A stretch of 64,000 nt of DNA from Carboxylicivirga sp. M1479 (GCF_007097485.1 NZ_VKDE01000006.1:1-64000), one strand, 5' to 3'. Shown: positions 28,018 through 36,877, counted from the first letter of the stretch. Translations and numbers: made by a program. The notes: generated by a model not told the origin, from the sequence alone.

Positions 28018-28585
28018 GAGCTTTGGTTCTGGTTTAAAAAAAAATCAAGTCCTTTTCTAGGCATACTAAGTTATCAAGTCTACTTGGTATCTGTTATTGT
28101 ATTCCATTGTACCTGCCAATGAACAACAAGGAGTCAACAAGGGATCAACCTCGCTAACAGCGAGGTTGACACGATCCTGTATCAATGAAAGTACGACGGA
28201 ACTCCAAAGCAGACACCTTAAGAAAGCATTTAAATCACTTAACAAACCCTAAAGCGCCACAAGTTGTTGCAACGCTACTTTTAAATTAGAATCATAATGC
28301 AATCTCTTTGTAACAATTCACGTTATCGCTACTCAGAAATTATTTTATTTTCTCTTCGGCAAGGCAAATAAAATGAGGTATAGCTACAGTAGTGCTTTTA
28401 AAAAAAGAGGCATTAGTGGAAATTAAAGCTCATTTGAATTTGGCATTAATCCATCACCAATGAACTTAACTCACAGAAGTTCGAGCTTTAAACAAAACTG
28501 ACAATCATCACTCACTAAACTTTTCAATCATCGAGATGTTGTTAATGGAACAACTAAATTTCGAATATCACAGAAAAGAAGCATA
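28018..28585. other. Non-coding stretch between zupT and the TonB-dependent receptor
   Basis: About 570 bp with no credible gene. The one clear element is a perfect 11-bp hairpin, TCAACCTCGCT-AAC-AGCGAGGTTGA (28145-28169), without a T run, so it is not a standard terminator. Confidence 0.6.
28145..28169 (+). repeat. Perfect 11-bp inverted repeat
   Basis: TCAACCTCGCT and AGCGAGGTTGA around AAC. It is GC-richer than its surroundings and lacks a U tract. It could be an operator, an RNA stem in the leader of the receptor gene, or part of a degenerate mobile element. Confidence 0.6.
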
Positions 28586-30919
28586 ATGAAGTACATTTTA
28601 AACCTAGTTATCTTAACCATTATCGGCACAAGCTCTATTTACGCACAAAAATCTGATGCCAATATTTTTGGCGATGTGCAGGCCCAAGGTGAGCATTTAC
28701 CCTTTGTTAGCGTGTATTTAAAAGGCACACAACACGGCACCATGACTGATTTATCGGGCCATTACATGCTTACCAACCTACCTGAAGGAGAACACGTACT
28801 TGTGGCTAGTTTAATGGGTTATAAACCAGTTGAAAAAACAGTTATCATCGTTAGCGGTGAATCGCAGGAAATCAATTTTGTAATGGTTGAACAAGTGATG
28901 TCGCTCGATGACATTGTGATTACAGGAACGAAAACCTTTAAGCGCAAAACAGAATCGGCTGTGGTGGTGAATGTAATGGAAGGTAAAAAGCTGGAGATGT
29001 TACAAGCTGGCACCCTATCAGAAGGCTTAGCATATCAGCCTGGGCTACGTATGGAAACCGATTGTCAAACCTGCAACTATACCCAGCTGCGCATGAATGG
29101 CTTAGGAGGCGCCTACTCACAAATATTAATTAATAGTCGTCCGGTTTTTAGCCCCTTAACAGGCTTGTATGGTCTGGAGCAAATACCCACTAACATGATT
29201 GAGCGCATTGAAGTAGTGCGCGGTGGTGGTTCAGCCCTTTATGGTGCCGGTGCTGTAGGAGGAACCGTTAATGTTATTACCAAGGTGCCCGAGTCTAGCA
29301 CATTTTCCGCATCTACCACTCAATCGGTGATTAATGGAAAAGCCAACGACAGCCAGGTATTTGCCAATGCCGGCATTCTCTCCGATCGTAAAAACGCCGG
29401 ATTAACACTTTTCGCCACCAACCGCAAACGTGAGTCGTACGACCACAATGCTGATGGCTTTAGTGAGTTGCCAAAGCTGAAGAACAATTCATTTGGTTTT
29501 ACTTCATTTTTATTGCCTGCGCCCAACCATAAAATTGAAGCCAGCTTCTCAAGCATGTACGAATACCGTCGTGGCGGCGACCGCGAAGATCTGCCGGCTT
29601 TTCAGGCCGAACAAACCGAAGACCGCACCCACAATGTAATAATGGGTGGCCTGGATTACGGTTTTTCTTTCAACGATAACTTATCCTCATTGGATGTGTA
29701 TGTGGCTGGTCAGCGAACTGATCGAGATCACTACACGGGCATACTCCCCGATAAAGATACTCCAGAGTATCAAGATCATCTGGAGAACCCACCATATGGA
29801 TTAACAGAAAACGAAACCTATATGGGTGGTGTGCAAATGAATCACATGCTATCCGATTTTTTTGGCGGCAAAAACAACATGACCTTTGGCGCTGAACACA
29901 ATTACGACGATGTTACAGATGAGATAAAAGCCTATGACTATTTATTGGATCAAACAACTCACAATACAGGGGCTTACATTCAAAGTGACTGGGAAATTAC
30001 CAGGCAATGGAACTTGTTAACGGGTGTTCGGGGCGATAAACATAACATGGTGGATAACTTAATATTCAGCCCACGCGTTTCATTGTTGTACAAGCAAAAC
30101 GGCATGCAGCTACGCGGTAGTTGGTCAACAGGTTTTAGAGCACCGCAAGCTTTTGACTCTGATATGCACATTGCTTTTGCCGGAGGAGGCATTCAGCGCA
30201 TCGTTTTGGCTGATGATTTAGAAGAAGAGCGCTCACAAAGCTGGAGTGCATCCATCAATTACGACAAACCAACGGAAAAATACATTTGGGGCATCACACT
30301 TGAAGGTTTTCACACCACCTTATACGATGCTTTTATTTTAGAAGAAAATGGAGAAGATGATCAAGGCAATGTGATATTAGAAAAGCGTAATGGAAGTAAT
30401 TCCACCGTAATGGGCATTACCATGGAAGCCAGGGCCAATTACAATAAACTATGGCAGTTGGAAGCGGGTTACACCATTCAGTCGAGTCAGTTTGACGAAG
30501 TGGTCAACTGGTCGGAAAGCATTGAAGGCACCAGAGACTATCTACGCACGCCTGAACAATACGGATATTACACATTAACCTACAATCCAGTTTGGGGTTT
30601 TAACGCAGCACTTTCGGGTGTTTACACAGGATCCATGTTAGTACCACACTTTGGTGCAGGCCCCGGCGATACAACAGGTAACCCTATTAATGATGAATTG
30701 ATTACCTCGCAGGCATTTATGGAAACCAACATCAAACTTAGCTATGCCCTTGATTGGCGTTATGTAGGTGTTGGCCTGGAGTTTTTTGGTGGCGTTCAAA
30801 ATATCTTTAACGCCTATCAGGATGATTTTGACAAGGGAAAAAATCGTGACAGCAACTATGTCTATGGTCCTGCCCGACCACGAACTATCTTTTTTGGTTT
30901 GAAGCTGATGAATTTGTAA
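28586..30919 (+). CDS. TonB-dependent outer-membrane receptor
   Basis: 777 residues: signal peptide (ILNLVILTIIGTSSIYAQ), carboxypeptidase-regulatory-like domain (about 25-105, GTMTDLSGHYMLTNLPEGEH), TonB box region (MSLDDIVITGTKTFKRK), plug with ETDCQTCNYTQLRMNGL (Cys-x-x-Cys near 156-159) and IERIEVVRGGGSALYG, then a 22-strand-type barrel ending FFGLKLMNL. Not a SusC protein: no SusD partner and no STN domain. The Cys pair in the plug is typical of one receptor subgroup and, with zupT nearby, suggests metal or metal-chelate uptake; the substrate is not proven. Confidence 0.92.
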   Translation: MKYILNLVILTIIGTSSIYAQKSDANIFGDVQAQGEHLPFVSVYLKGTQHGTMTDLSGHYMLTNLPEGEHVLVASLMGYKPVEKTVIIVSGESQEINFVMVEQVMSLDDIVITGTKTFKRKTESAVVVNVMEGKKLEMLQAGTLSEGLAYQPGLRMETDCQTCNYTQLRMNGLGGAYSQILINSRPVFSPLTGLYGLEQIPTNMIERIEVVRGGGSALYGAGAVGGTVNVITKVPESSTFSASTTQSVINGKANDSQVFANAGILSDRKNAGLTLFATNRKRESYDHNADGFSELPKLKNNSFGFTSFLLPAPNHKIEASFSSMYEYRRGGDREDLPAFQAEQTEDRTHNVIMGGLDYGFSFNDNLSSLDVYVAGQRTDRDHYTGILPDKDTPEYQDHLENPPYGLTENETYMGGVQMNHMLSDFFGGKNNMTFGAEHNYDDVTDEIKAYDYLLDQTTHNTGAYIQSDWEITRQWNLLTGVRGDKHNMVDNLIFSPRVSLLYKQNGMQLRGSWSTGFRAPQAFDSDMHIAFAGGGIQRIVLADDLEEERSQSWSASINYDKPTEKYIWGITLEGFHTTLYDAFILEENGEDDQGNVILEKRNGSNSTVMGITMEARANYNKLWQLEAGYTIQSSQFDEVVNWSESIEGTRDYLRTPEQYGYYTLTYNPVWGFNAALSGVYTGSMLVPHFGAGPGDTTGNPINDELITSQAFMETNIKLSYALDWRYVGVGLEFFGGVQNIFNAYQDDFDKGKNRDSNYVYGPARPRTIFFGLKLMNL

Positions 30920-30939
30920 ACAAATCATAAAGGCATTAG

Positions 30940-30981
30940 AACCGCTTTAGGCAAATACTATGTACCTAGAGCGGTTTTTTT
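30940..30981 (+). terminator. Terminator after the TonB-dependent receptor
   Basis: AACCGCTTTAGG pairs with CCTAGAGCGGTT with one mismatch, followed by T7. Confidence 0.88.
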
Positions 30982-31015
30982 CTTTTATTTTTACAGTCTC
31001 ATAAACACAATTTCT

Positions 31016-31666
31016 ATGCTTAAAAAAGAACGCTATAATAAAGTCATCGACTATTTTCAGGAGCACATGCCAGTAGCTGAAACAGAATTACATTATGGTA
31101 ATCCTTACGAATTGTTAGTCGCCGTTATTCTATCGGCTCAATGTACCGATAAGCGGGTTAACACACTTACTCCGGCCATTTTTGAGCATTATCCACAGCC
31201 CGAGGACATGGCTCAGGCAAGTCCTGAAGATATCTTTGAATTGATACGTTCATGCAGCTATCCTAACAATAAAAGCAAACATTTGGTGGGTATGGCCAAA
31301 ATGTTGACTCAAGATTTTAAAGGCATTGTGCCTGATGATATTAAGGAACTACAAAAACTACCAGGCGTCGGACGTAAAACAGCCAATGTAATTGCTTCTG
31401 TAGTATATGAAAAACCGGCAATGGCAGTTGACACACACGTTTTTAGAGTAGCTGCTCGCATAGGGCTCACCACCAACTCCAAAACACCCCTTGACACCGA
31501 AAAACAATTGGTCAAGTATTTCCCCGAAGAACTACTTCCCATAGCCCATCACTGGCTTATTCTGCACGGTCGTTATGTTTGTTTGGCTCGTAAACCCAAA
31601 TGCTCACGCTGTGGACTAAAAGAATTCTGCCGATTTTACGAAAAAGAAGAATACCGCGTTAAGTAA
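31016..31666 (+). CDS. nth: Endonuclease III (DNA glycosylase/AP lyase)
   Basis: Removes oxidised pyrimidines and nicks the abasic site. 216 residues, standard length. Helix-hairpin-helix LPGVGRKTANVIA with the catalytic Lys121, the essential Asp139 in VDTHVFRVAARIG, and a C-terminal 4Fe-4S cluster with Cys189, Cys196, Cys199 and Cys205 in the canonical C-x6-C-x2-C-x5-C spacing. Starts shortly after the terminator of the receptor gene, so it has its own promoter. Confidence 0.97.
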   Translation: MLKKERYNKVIDYFQEHMPVAETELHYGNPYELLVAVILSAQCTDKRVNTLTPAIFEHYPQPEDMAQASPEDIFELIRSCSYPNNKSKHLVGMAKMLTQDFKGIVPDDIKELQKLPGVGRKTANVIASVVYEKPAMAVDTHVFRVAARIGLTTNSKTPLDTEKQLVKYFPEELLPIAHHWLILHGRYVCLARKPKCSRCGLKEFCRFYEKEEYRVK

Positions 31667-31745
31667 ACTATTTGTGACCAATGGAGCTTTCATTTTAACA
31701 TGGTTTAACGATGAAACACACTTCTTCACTAAAAAAATGTGGACA

Positions 31746-31834
31746 TTTGTAAGGTAGATTTTTTTTCATAGATTTTGGATTTAGTTAACGAACTGAATAA
31801 AAAAAGGACAGGTTTTTCATCTGTCCTTTTTTTT
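31746..31834 (+). ncRNA. Tandem small-RNA unit 1 (promoter to terminator)
   Basis: -33 TTTG (31746-31749), 19-bp spacer, -7 TAGATTTTG (31769-31777), then about 50-60 nt holding TTAGTTAACGAACTGA and ending in the terminator AAGGACAG-GTTTTTCAT-CTGTCCTT plus T8. This copy has AATAAAAAAAGG where the others have TAAGGGTAAGG. The promoter is close to but not exactly the consensus. Transcription is predicted, not shown. Confidence 0.55.
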
Positions 31835-31910
31835 ATGCTTATAATTTGAAAGGCATCTTTTAACAAGCATTAACGCCACTTTAGCTTTCTTCACTAAAAA
31901 AATCCAGACA

Positions 31911-31999
31911 TTTGTACTGTAGATTTTTTTTCATAGATTTTGGATTTAGTTAACGAACTGAATAAGGGTAAGGACAGGTAATCAATCTGTCCTTTTTTT
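31911..31999 (+). ncRNA. Tandem small-RNA unit 2 (promoter to terminator)
   Basis: TTTG at 31911-31914, 19-bp spacer, TAGATTTTG at 31934, the conserved body with GTTAACGAACTGAATAAGGG, and terminator stem AAGGACAG/CTGTCCTT (31970-31994) around GTAATCAAT with T7. Confidence 0.55.
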
Positions 32000-32075
32000 A
32001 TGCTTACAATTTGAAAGGCATCTTTTAACAAGCATTAACGCCACTTCAGTTTTCTTCACTAAAAAAATCCGGACA

Positions 32076-32165
32076 TTTGTAGTGTAGATTTTTTTTCATA
32101 GATTTTGGATTTAGTTAACGAACTGATTAAGGGTAAGGACAGGTTATACAATCTGTCCTTTTTTT
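32076..32165 (+). ncRNA. Tandem small-RNA unit 3 (promoter to terminator)
   Basis: TTTG at 32076-32079, 19-bp spacer, TAGATTTTG, GTTAACGAACTGATTAAGGG, and terminator stem AAGGACAG (32135-32142) with CTGTCCTT around GTTATACAAT, then T-run to 32165. Confidence 0.55.
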
Positions 32166-32241
32166 ATACCTATAATTTTAAAGCGTCCTTTTAACAAGCA
32201 TTAACGCCACTTTAGCTTTCTTCACTAAAAAAATCCGGACA

Positions 32242-32331
32242 TTTGTAGTGTAGATTTTTTTTCATAAATTTTGGATTTAGTTAACGAACTGATTAAGGGT
32301 AAGGACAGGTTATACAATCTGTCCTTTTTTT
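32242..32331 (+). ncRNA. Tandem small-RNA unit 4 (promoter to terminator)
   Basis: TTTG at 32242-32245, spacer of 19, TAAATTTTG in place of TAGATTTTG, body identical to unit 3, and terminator stem AAGGACAG (32301-32308) with CTGTCCTT and T-run to 32331. The cytidylate-kinase-like gene starts 82 bp later. Confidence 0.55.
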
Positions 32332-32412
32332 ATTTTCATTACTGAGCTTATTTTTTTTAATTCAAGTGAAAACATTGTACCTTAAAAACTGTTTTCTAAG
32401 CAAAACTTAACA

Positions 32413-33114
32413 ATGGATAATCTATTTTTAAAATACATGGGTGCTCGTGAGGGCAAACAAGAGAAGCCACTTAAACCAAGTGGTACTCCAGGACCTGTCA
32501 TTACCATTTCAAGAGAATATGGATGCCACGGTAAACGCATAGCACAAAAACTTGCAGAGATATTAAGCGCTAAAAGCACTGCCAGCGGTGAAAATAAAAA
32601 GTGGCGTTGGATTAGTAAAGAAATTCTGGAAGAATCGGCCAAAGAGTTGAAGTTATCATCTACACTGGTTAAAGAATTAAGCGATTATAAACACAGCAGT
32701 TTTTTTAAGGATTTAGCTTTATTCTTCAGTGAAGACTTCTATCCTGGTGATGCCACCATTAAAAACACCATAGCCAAATATATTTACGAAGAGGCCCAGC
32801 AAGGTTACGTAATAGTAGTGGGTAGAGCTGGTGAAGCAGTTACAAAAGATATCGACAGAGCTTTTCACATCAAATTAGAGGCTCCGCTTGATTGGAGATC
32901 AGAGGTAGTTGCCGAAGAAGAGGCAATAAGCTTGGGTGATGCTAAAAAAGAATGCATCGAACAAGATAAACGGAGAGCTCAGTTTCGTGATTACTTTGAA
33001 AAGGGGAAAAAAGACATCGACTTTTTTGATGCCATATTGAACTGCAAAGCATTAAGCGATGATGAAATATTGGAACTGCTGGTAATCATCAGTGAAACAA
33101 GAGGGTTTATTTAA
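32413..33114 (+). CDS. Cytidylate kinase-like family protein
   Basis: 233 residues of the cytidylate-kinase-like P-loop family. N-terminal GPVITISREYGCHGKRIAQKLAE (about 26-48) is the nucleotide-binding segment, in the variant SREYGCHGK rather than the GxxGxGKS of true CMP kinases. Further family segments: WRWISKEILEESAKEL, GYVIVVGRAGEAVTKD and a FHIKLEAPLDWR stretch. Probably transfers phosphate to a nucleotide-like substrate, but family members are not well characterised and Cmk function should not be assumed. It sits just after the tandem RNA units, which may end transcripts ahead of it. Confidence 0.87.
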   Translation: MDNLFLKYMGAREGKQEKPLKPSGTPGPVITISREYGCHGKRIAQKLAEILSAKSTASGENKKWRWISKEILEESAKELKLSSTLVKELSDYKHSSFFKDLALFFSEDFYPGDATIKNTIAKYIYEEAQQGYVIVVGRAGEAVTKDIDRAFHIKLEAPLDWRSEVVAEEEAISLGDAKKECIEQDKRRAQFRDYFEKGKKDIDFFDAILNCKALSDDEILELLVIISETRGFI

Positions 33115-33129
33115 ATAAAGATAAAACAA

Positions 33130-33169
33130 CAACAAAAGCAGCAAGCGACTATGTTTGCTGCTTTTGTTG
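33130..33169 (+). terminator. Long hairpin after the cytidylate-kinase-like gene
   Basis: CAACAAAAGCAGCAA pairs perfectly over 15 bp with TTGCTGCTTTTGTTG. There is no long T run after it, so termination may rest on the stem itself. Confidence 0.75.
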
Positions 33170-33173
33170 CATT

Positions 33174-33202
33174 AAAAAAGGCCATCTGCTCGATGACCTT
33201 TT
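33174..33202 (-). terminator. Terminator of the DUF6249 gene
   Basis: On the minus strand AAAAGG(T)CATC pairs with GATG(G)CCTTTT with one mismatch, followed by U6. Confidence 0.7.
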
Positions 33203-33223
33203 AAACCTCTTATTGAATAAAGC

Positions 33224-33565
33224 CTACTCATCATTAAGCATCTTTTTACGAATCGTGTAAAAAATGATCAGACTCAATCCGCCAAATAATAAAATCATTG
33301 ATAAAAATGCCATTGCCTCGGGCATTTCTGTTCGTACATTAACAACATTGCCCATTAATATACCAACTGCCAAGCCCACTAGCAACATACCATATTTTAA
33401 AGACAAATAGTGTTTGGGCTGGCCTTCGTCAAATATTGATGCATCTTTACCAGCAGCAATTAAAGCGGTGCGCTCAATTCTACGCTGACGAAAATACGAT
33501 AGTGAAATAATAATGGCGCTAATACTGCCAAAAAAAACCGTGGGTACTACAACTGCTACATCCAT
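33224..33565 (-). CDS. DUF6249-type membrane protein
   Basis: 113 residues, three predicted membrane helices (about 5-24, 60-74 and 84-105). A charged segment RQRRIERTALIAAGKDASIF follows helix 1. This pattern (FxxRxRxERxALIAxGxD) is typical of a small inner-membrane family common in Bacteroidota beside ECF sigma genes. Divergent to the ECF sigma gene at 33762, consistent with a shared regulatory region. Function unknown. Confidence 0.75.
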   Translation of the reverse strand: MDVAVVVPTVFFGSISAIIISLSYFRQRRIERTALIAAGKDASIFDEGQPKHYLSLKYGMLLVGLAVGILMGNVVNVRTEMPEAMAFLSMILLFGGLSLIIFYTIRKKMLNDE

Positions 33566-33761
33566 ATCTCTGTATTTTAAATTTTATAAGTTCTTTAATA
33601 AGCTCATTTCCGGAGTGCTCACTCGTTGGACGTCATCATTAATCAGTCGGTTACAAAAAACATTAGCTTTATTTTTAGAACACTTGCACTCTCAGCTAAA
33701 TCACATTAAATTATCAAGTATTGTGTAACCTATTTCAGAAACAAGGCGTCATACTCAATGA

Positions 33762-34337
33762 ATGGACAATTCAAGTGACATAAAACAAATAAAGCTGGTA
33801 AAGGCAGGCGATGTTGGAGCATATTCCCAACTAATTGACAAATACCAACACATGAGTTTCACACTGGCCAATAGCATTGTTAAAAACAAGCAAGAAGCAG
33901 AAGAAGTATGCCAGGATGCCATTTTCAAAGCTTATAAAGCACTTGACTCGTTTAAGGGTAATGCTGACTTTTCAACATGGTTGTATCGTATTGTTTATAA
34001 TACAGCCATATCAAAACTAAGAAGCAGAAAAACCGAAACAGTGAGTCTGGATGAACAAAAGGAATCGCTTGGTACGCCATTTGATTTCAATGAGAACCTT
34101 AACCGATTAGAACAACAAGAACGAAAAATAATACTTAAAAGAGCGCTGAAACTGCTAAAAGAAGAGGATGCCTTTATTATGATTTTGTATTATTACCAAG
34201 AACGAAGTATTGAAGAGATTGTGACATCCACCGGTCTATCAAAATCAAATATTAAAATTAAGTTACACCGTGGACGCAAACAATTAAAGCAAGCATTAGA
34301 GCAACTTTTGAGTAAAGAAATTGAGTCTTTTATTTAG
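33762..34337 (+). CDS. ECF RNA polymerase sigma factor (RpoE-like)
   Basis: 191 residues. Region 2: YSQLIDKYQHMSFTLANSIV and EAEEVCQDAIFKAYKALDSF, then FSTWLYRIVYNTAISKLR; region 4: EEDAFIMILYYYQERSIEEIVTSTGLSKSNIKIKLHRGRKQL. Unlike the two FecR-linked sigma factors in this window it has no SusC/SusD neighbours; it is followed by a small membrane protein that could be its anti-sigma factor. A stress or envelope response is likely. Confidence 0.93.
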   Translation: MDNSSDIKQIKLVKAGDVGAYSQLIDKYQHMSFTLANSIVKNKQEAEEVCQDAIFKAYKALDSFKGNADFSTWLYRIVYNTAISKLRSRKTETVSLDEQKESLGTPFDFNENLNRLEQQERKIILKRALKLLKEEDAFIMILYYYQERSIEEIVTSTGLSKSNIKIKLHRGRKQLKQALEQLLSKEIESFI

Positions 34338-34449
34338 ATGTAGTGAGATGAAACGACCTTGTAAACTTAGTTATCCAAATTAACACACAGGCGGATAATG
34401 AAATTTACTTGAGAGTTTCATGTGGCAATAGAAAGCAAAATATAATCTC

Positions 34450-34875
34450 ATGAAGAAAGAAGCGAACAGTCAAAAAGATACCGACCAGATCATACGGGAT
34501 ATATTCAATGATTTTGAATATGAACAAGCACCGCCAAGCATTAAATCATCTGCAATGAATAAGGTGTTTAATGAATGGACCAACAACGCTATAAACTATA
34601 AACCCATCATCAACAAAAGCAATCGCTGGTGGATACTGGGCAGTTTTTCGGCCATGTTAGCGCTTAGCTTTTTAGTGGACGCTTCAGTGATCATCAATTA
34701 TTGGCAAAACTTAATGGCCGACAGTGATTTAGTTGATTTCAAATTATTGAACCAACAAATGGGAAGCATCTCTCTTGCATTTAAAAGCATGCCATCGGTG
34801 GTTTATTTTACCTGCATTGGCATTGCAGCACTCTTATTAATCGATCGTTTTTTTAGTCGACTGGCTAATATATAA
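34450..34875 (+). CDS. Small two-helix membrane protein, possible anti-sigma factor
   Basis: 141 residues. N-terminal cytoplasmic part of about 60 residues (DTDQIIRDIFNDFEYEQAPPS), helix 1 at about 61-80 (WWILGSFSAMLALSFLVDAS) and helix 2 at about 116-133 (VVYFTCIGIAALLLIDRFF). No zinc-finger anti-sigma motif is visible. Its position 112 bp behind an ECF sigma gene on the same strand and the soluble-then-membrane layout suggest it restrains that sigma factor; this is inference. Confidence 0.7.
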   Translation: MKKEANSQKDTDQIIRDIFNDFEYEQAPPSIKSSAMNKVFNEWTNNAINYKPIINKSNRWWILGSFSAMLALSFLVDASVIINYWQNLMADSDLVDFKLLNQQMGSISLAFKSMPSVVYFTCIGIAALLLIDRFFSRLANI

Positions 34876-34893
34876 ACCCTATATTTCAAGCAT

Positions 34894-34930
34894 AAAAAAA
34901 GAGCGAACACTATACGATTCGCTCTTTTTT
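34894..34930 (+). terminator. Bidirectional terminator
   Basis: AAAAAGAGCGAA pairs with TTCGCTCTTTTT around a 10-nt loop, with A and T runs on the two sides. Serves the plus-strand membrane protein gene and the converging nucleoside-gate gene. Confidence 0.9.
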
Positions 34931-34949
34931 GTTGATTATTTCGAAACTA

Positions 34950-36113
34950 TTAAACTATTCCAAAAGAACTGAGCAGCACAAAAATATAATGCGCCGATAT
35001 ACCAGCCAATAAACCACCAATTGTATGAGCCATTAAAGCTTTGGATGTTAACTCACGAAAGTTAAGTGTATCAAGCATCGCAGTGTGTGTACTTAAATAA
35101 CCACTCCAGCACATACCCATTGCTGTAAATACCGCAATCTCGTTTCCACCAACAATACCTTGTGCAATAAAGGCTTTTACCATTGATAAGGCTGCACCAA
35201 CAGCACCTAAAGAGGTAACAGGGAAAGCTATTAACTCAGGATGCTCAAAGCCAAATAAGAACTTAAACAACCAGTCAACCGAACCTGCTAACTTTGGTAA
35301 GATCGGTACTCCCTCGTAAGCCAAGCCCTGGTAACCAATAGCTGCATCAGCTGGCTCAAAAGTTATAACCATAACAACGGTACTAATTACCAATACACCA
35401 GGTATAATGGCAAGACCTAGATTTACACCTGACTTACCACCGTCTAACATGGCATTTAAAAAACGTTGAAAAGTACTTCCCTTTGTCTCAAAAGAAATCT
35501 TTTCTTCATCACCATTACCTTTAAATTCTTTATCTGCAGGTATATGACCTTTAATAAAACGCTGCATCAATCGGGTAGAAATAACAGCACCTATAACAGC
35601 ACCTGCTAAACCTATCATGGCTCCAGAGAAATACCCCAAACCAGTCATAAAAGCCAACACAATTAGTCCCATACCAAAGGCAGTACCAAAGTTTGTCAAG
35701 GAAATTAATTCATGTGTTTTAAAGTATCTGCTAAAGTTTTTATCATTCGATAAACTGATAATAGCTGGGTTATCAGAAAAGAAAGTCATTAAACCAGCCA
35801 AGGCACTAACGCCAGGCAAGTTAAATAATGGACGCATCAATGGTGCCAACAACACCTCTAACAAACGTACCACCCCAAATTCAATCATCAAACGCCCCAA
35901 CGCTCCTGTAATAACGGTAATTCCCATAATAAAGAATACTGTATTCATTAACAGGTCGTGTGCCGTGTTCATCAAAGTGTTTAACATGTTGGTTACCCCC
36001 ATTACATGACCAAGGTAACCGAAAAATGCTCCAAAGAACACTAAAAAGAATAACGCTTCATATCGGCGCTTCTCTAAATAACCTCTTTCTTTAAGTTTTT
36101 TTAATGCACTCAT
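34950..36113 (-). CDS. Nucleoside recognition (Gate) domain membrane protein
   Basis: 387 residues from ATG 36113, where MSALKKLKERGYLEKRRYEAL gives a normal cytoplasmic N-terminus; an earlier in-frame start at 36164 adds a Cys- and Trp-rich lead with no family match. About ten membrane helices with two Gate-type repeats (TVFFIMGITVITGALGRLM and NLGLAIIPGVLVISTVVMVI) and the conserved FFSDNPAIISL and LTNFGTAFGMGL. Resembles YjiH-type proteins, inner-membrane transporters or exporters of uncertain substrate. Confidence 0.85.
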   Translation of the reverse strand: MSALKKLKERGYLEKRRYEALFFLVFFGAFFGYLGHVMGVTNMLNTLMNTAHDLLMNTVFFIMGITVITGALGRLMIEFGVVRLLEVLLAPLMRPLFNLPGVSALAGLMTFFSDNPAIISLSNDKNFSRYFKTHELISLTNFGTAFGMGLIVLAFMTGLGYFSGAMIGLAGAVIGAVISTRLMQRFIKGHIPADKEFKGNGDEEKISFETKGSTFQRFLNAMLDGGKSGVNLGLAIIPGVLVISTVVMVITFEPADAAIGYQGLAYEGVPILPKLAGSVDWLFKFLFGFEHPELIAFPVTSLGAVGAALSMVKAFIAQGIVGGNEIAVFTAMGMCWSGYLSTHTAMLDTLNFRELTSKALMAHTIGGLLAGISAHYIFVLLSSFGIV

Positions 36114-36273
36114 TTTGTCAGATTTTATGTTCCAAAAGTAGACAGGACAGCAATGCCAAAACAAGACTATTGTCAGTATTTAGATTTTTTTTTCATGAAA
36201 TAAATCAGCTATGTACCACATATTGAATATACTTTTGCAGAAAACAGGCGATAATCGATAAGAATACATAGGC

Positions 36274-36843
36274 ATGCAAAACATTGAACCTTACAGCAGA
36301 TGGGAAAACATCTATCAATCCAATACCGATAGTAAATCGCTGTTTTTTGGAGAAGTATATGACCCTTATCGTTGTAGAAATACCATTTATGACCATTACA
36401 TCCATCCCAAATGGGATAACTTTGGTTCAAAAACCCTTTATCTCAAAATTTTATCGGTACAGTACGAACAAGGCTTTGCCATCATCGAGTTAATGGGAGA
36501 ATGGAACGATTGTTTATACAATGATATAATGCACCTAAAACGCAGCATTGTTGAGAATTTACTCGAAAATGGGATTCAGAAATTTATTCTTATTGGCGAG
36601 AACGTACTTAATTTTCATTATTCCGATGATGCCTATTACGAAGACTGGTTTAACGACATTGACGAAGGTTGGATTATGGGCATCAATTTCAGACCTCACA
36701 TACTTGAAGAGTTTGATAAAGTAAACCTCAACTATTATATGCTTTATGGTGGTAAGCTTAACGAGGTAAAATGGCGAACCCTATCACCTCTCAAGCTTTT
36801 CAATGCTCTGGATCAGTACGCTAACACGGCACTTAACCCTTAA
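36274..36843 (+). CDS. Conserved-looking protein of unknown function, 189 residues
   Basis: Not recognised. Soluble, no signal peptide. Rich in aromatic and acidic residues; notable segments are KILSVQYEQGFAIIELMGEWND (about 77-98), IQKFILIGENVLNFHYSDDAYYEDWFNDI (a strand then acidic loop) and DEGWIMGINFRPHILEEF. Alternating strands and helices suggest an alpha/beta fold. It starts divergently from the Gate protein gene and precedes MutS2 with a small-RNA candidate in between on the other strand. Confidence 0.8.
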   Translation: MQNIEPYSRWENIYQSNTDSKSLFFGEVYDPYRCRNTIYDHYIHPKWDNFGSKTLYLKILSVQYEQGFAIIELMGEWNDCLYNDIMHLKRSIVENLLENGIQKFILIGENVLNFHYSDDAYYEDWFNDIDEGWIMGINFRPHILEEFDKVNLNYYMLYGGKLNEVKWRTLSPLKLFNALDQYANTALNP

Positions 36844-36877
36844 AAACCCAATAGAAAGGCTTAGTAAATAATAAGGC

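Larger units (their letters stand above)
31721..32338 (+). repeat. Four tandem copies of a 165-bp unit
   Basis: Near-identical units follow each other with a period of 165, 165 and 166 bp, measured at the TTTG box (31746, 31911, 32076, 32242). Each holds CTTCACTAAAAAAAT, a promoter-like TTTG-N19-TAGATTTTG, TTAGTTAACGAACTGA and a terminator AAGGACAG..CTGTCCTT with T7-8; the spacer with TTTTAACAAGCATTAACGCC separates copies 1-2, 2-3 and 3-4. Copy 4 lacks that spacer. Copies 2-4 are most alike; copy 1 is the most diverged. There is no open reading frame that runs through the unit. Confidence 0.92.

Noticed and set aside
31721-32338. The four-copy repeat as a CRISPR array
   Set aside because: Units are 165 bp, nearly identical over their whole length and without unique spacers; each carries promoter and terminator signals; no cas gene is nearby.
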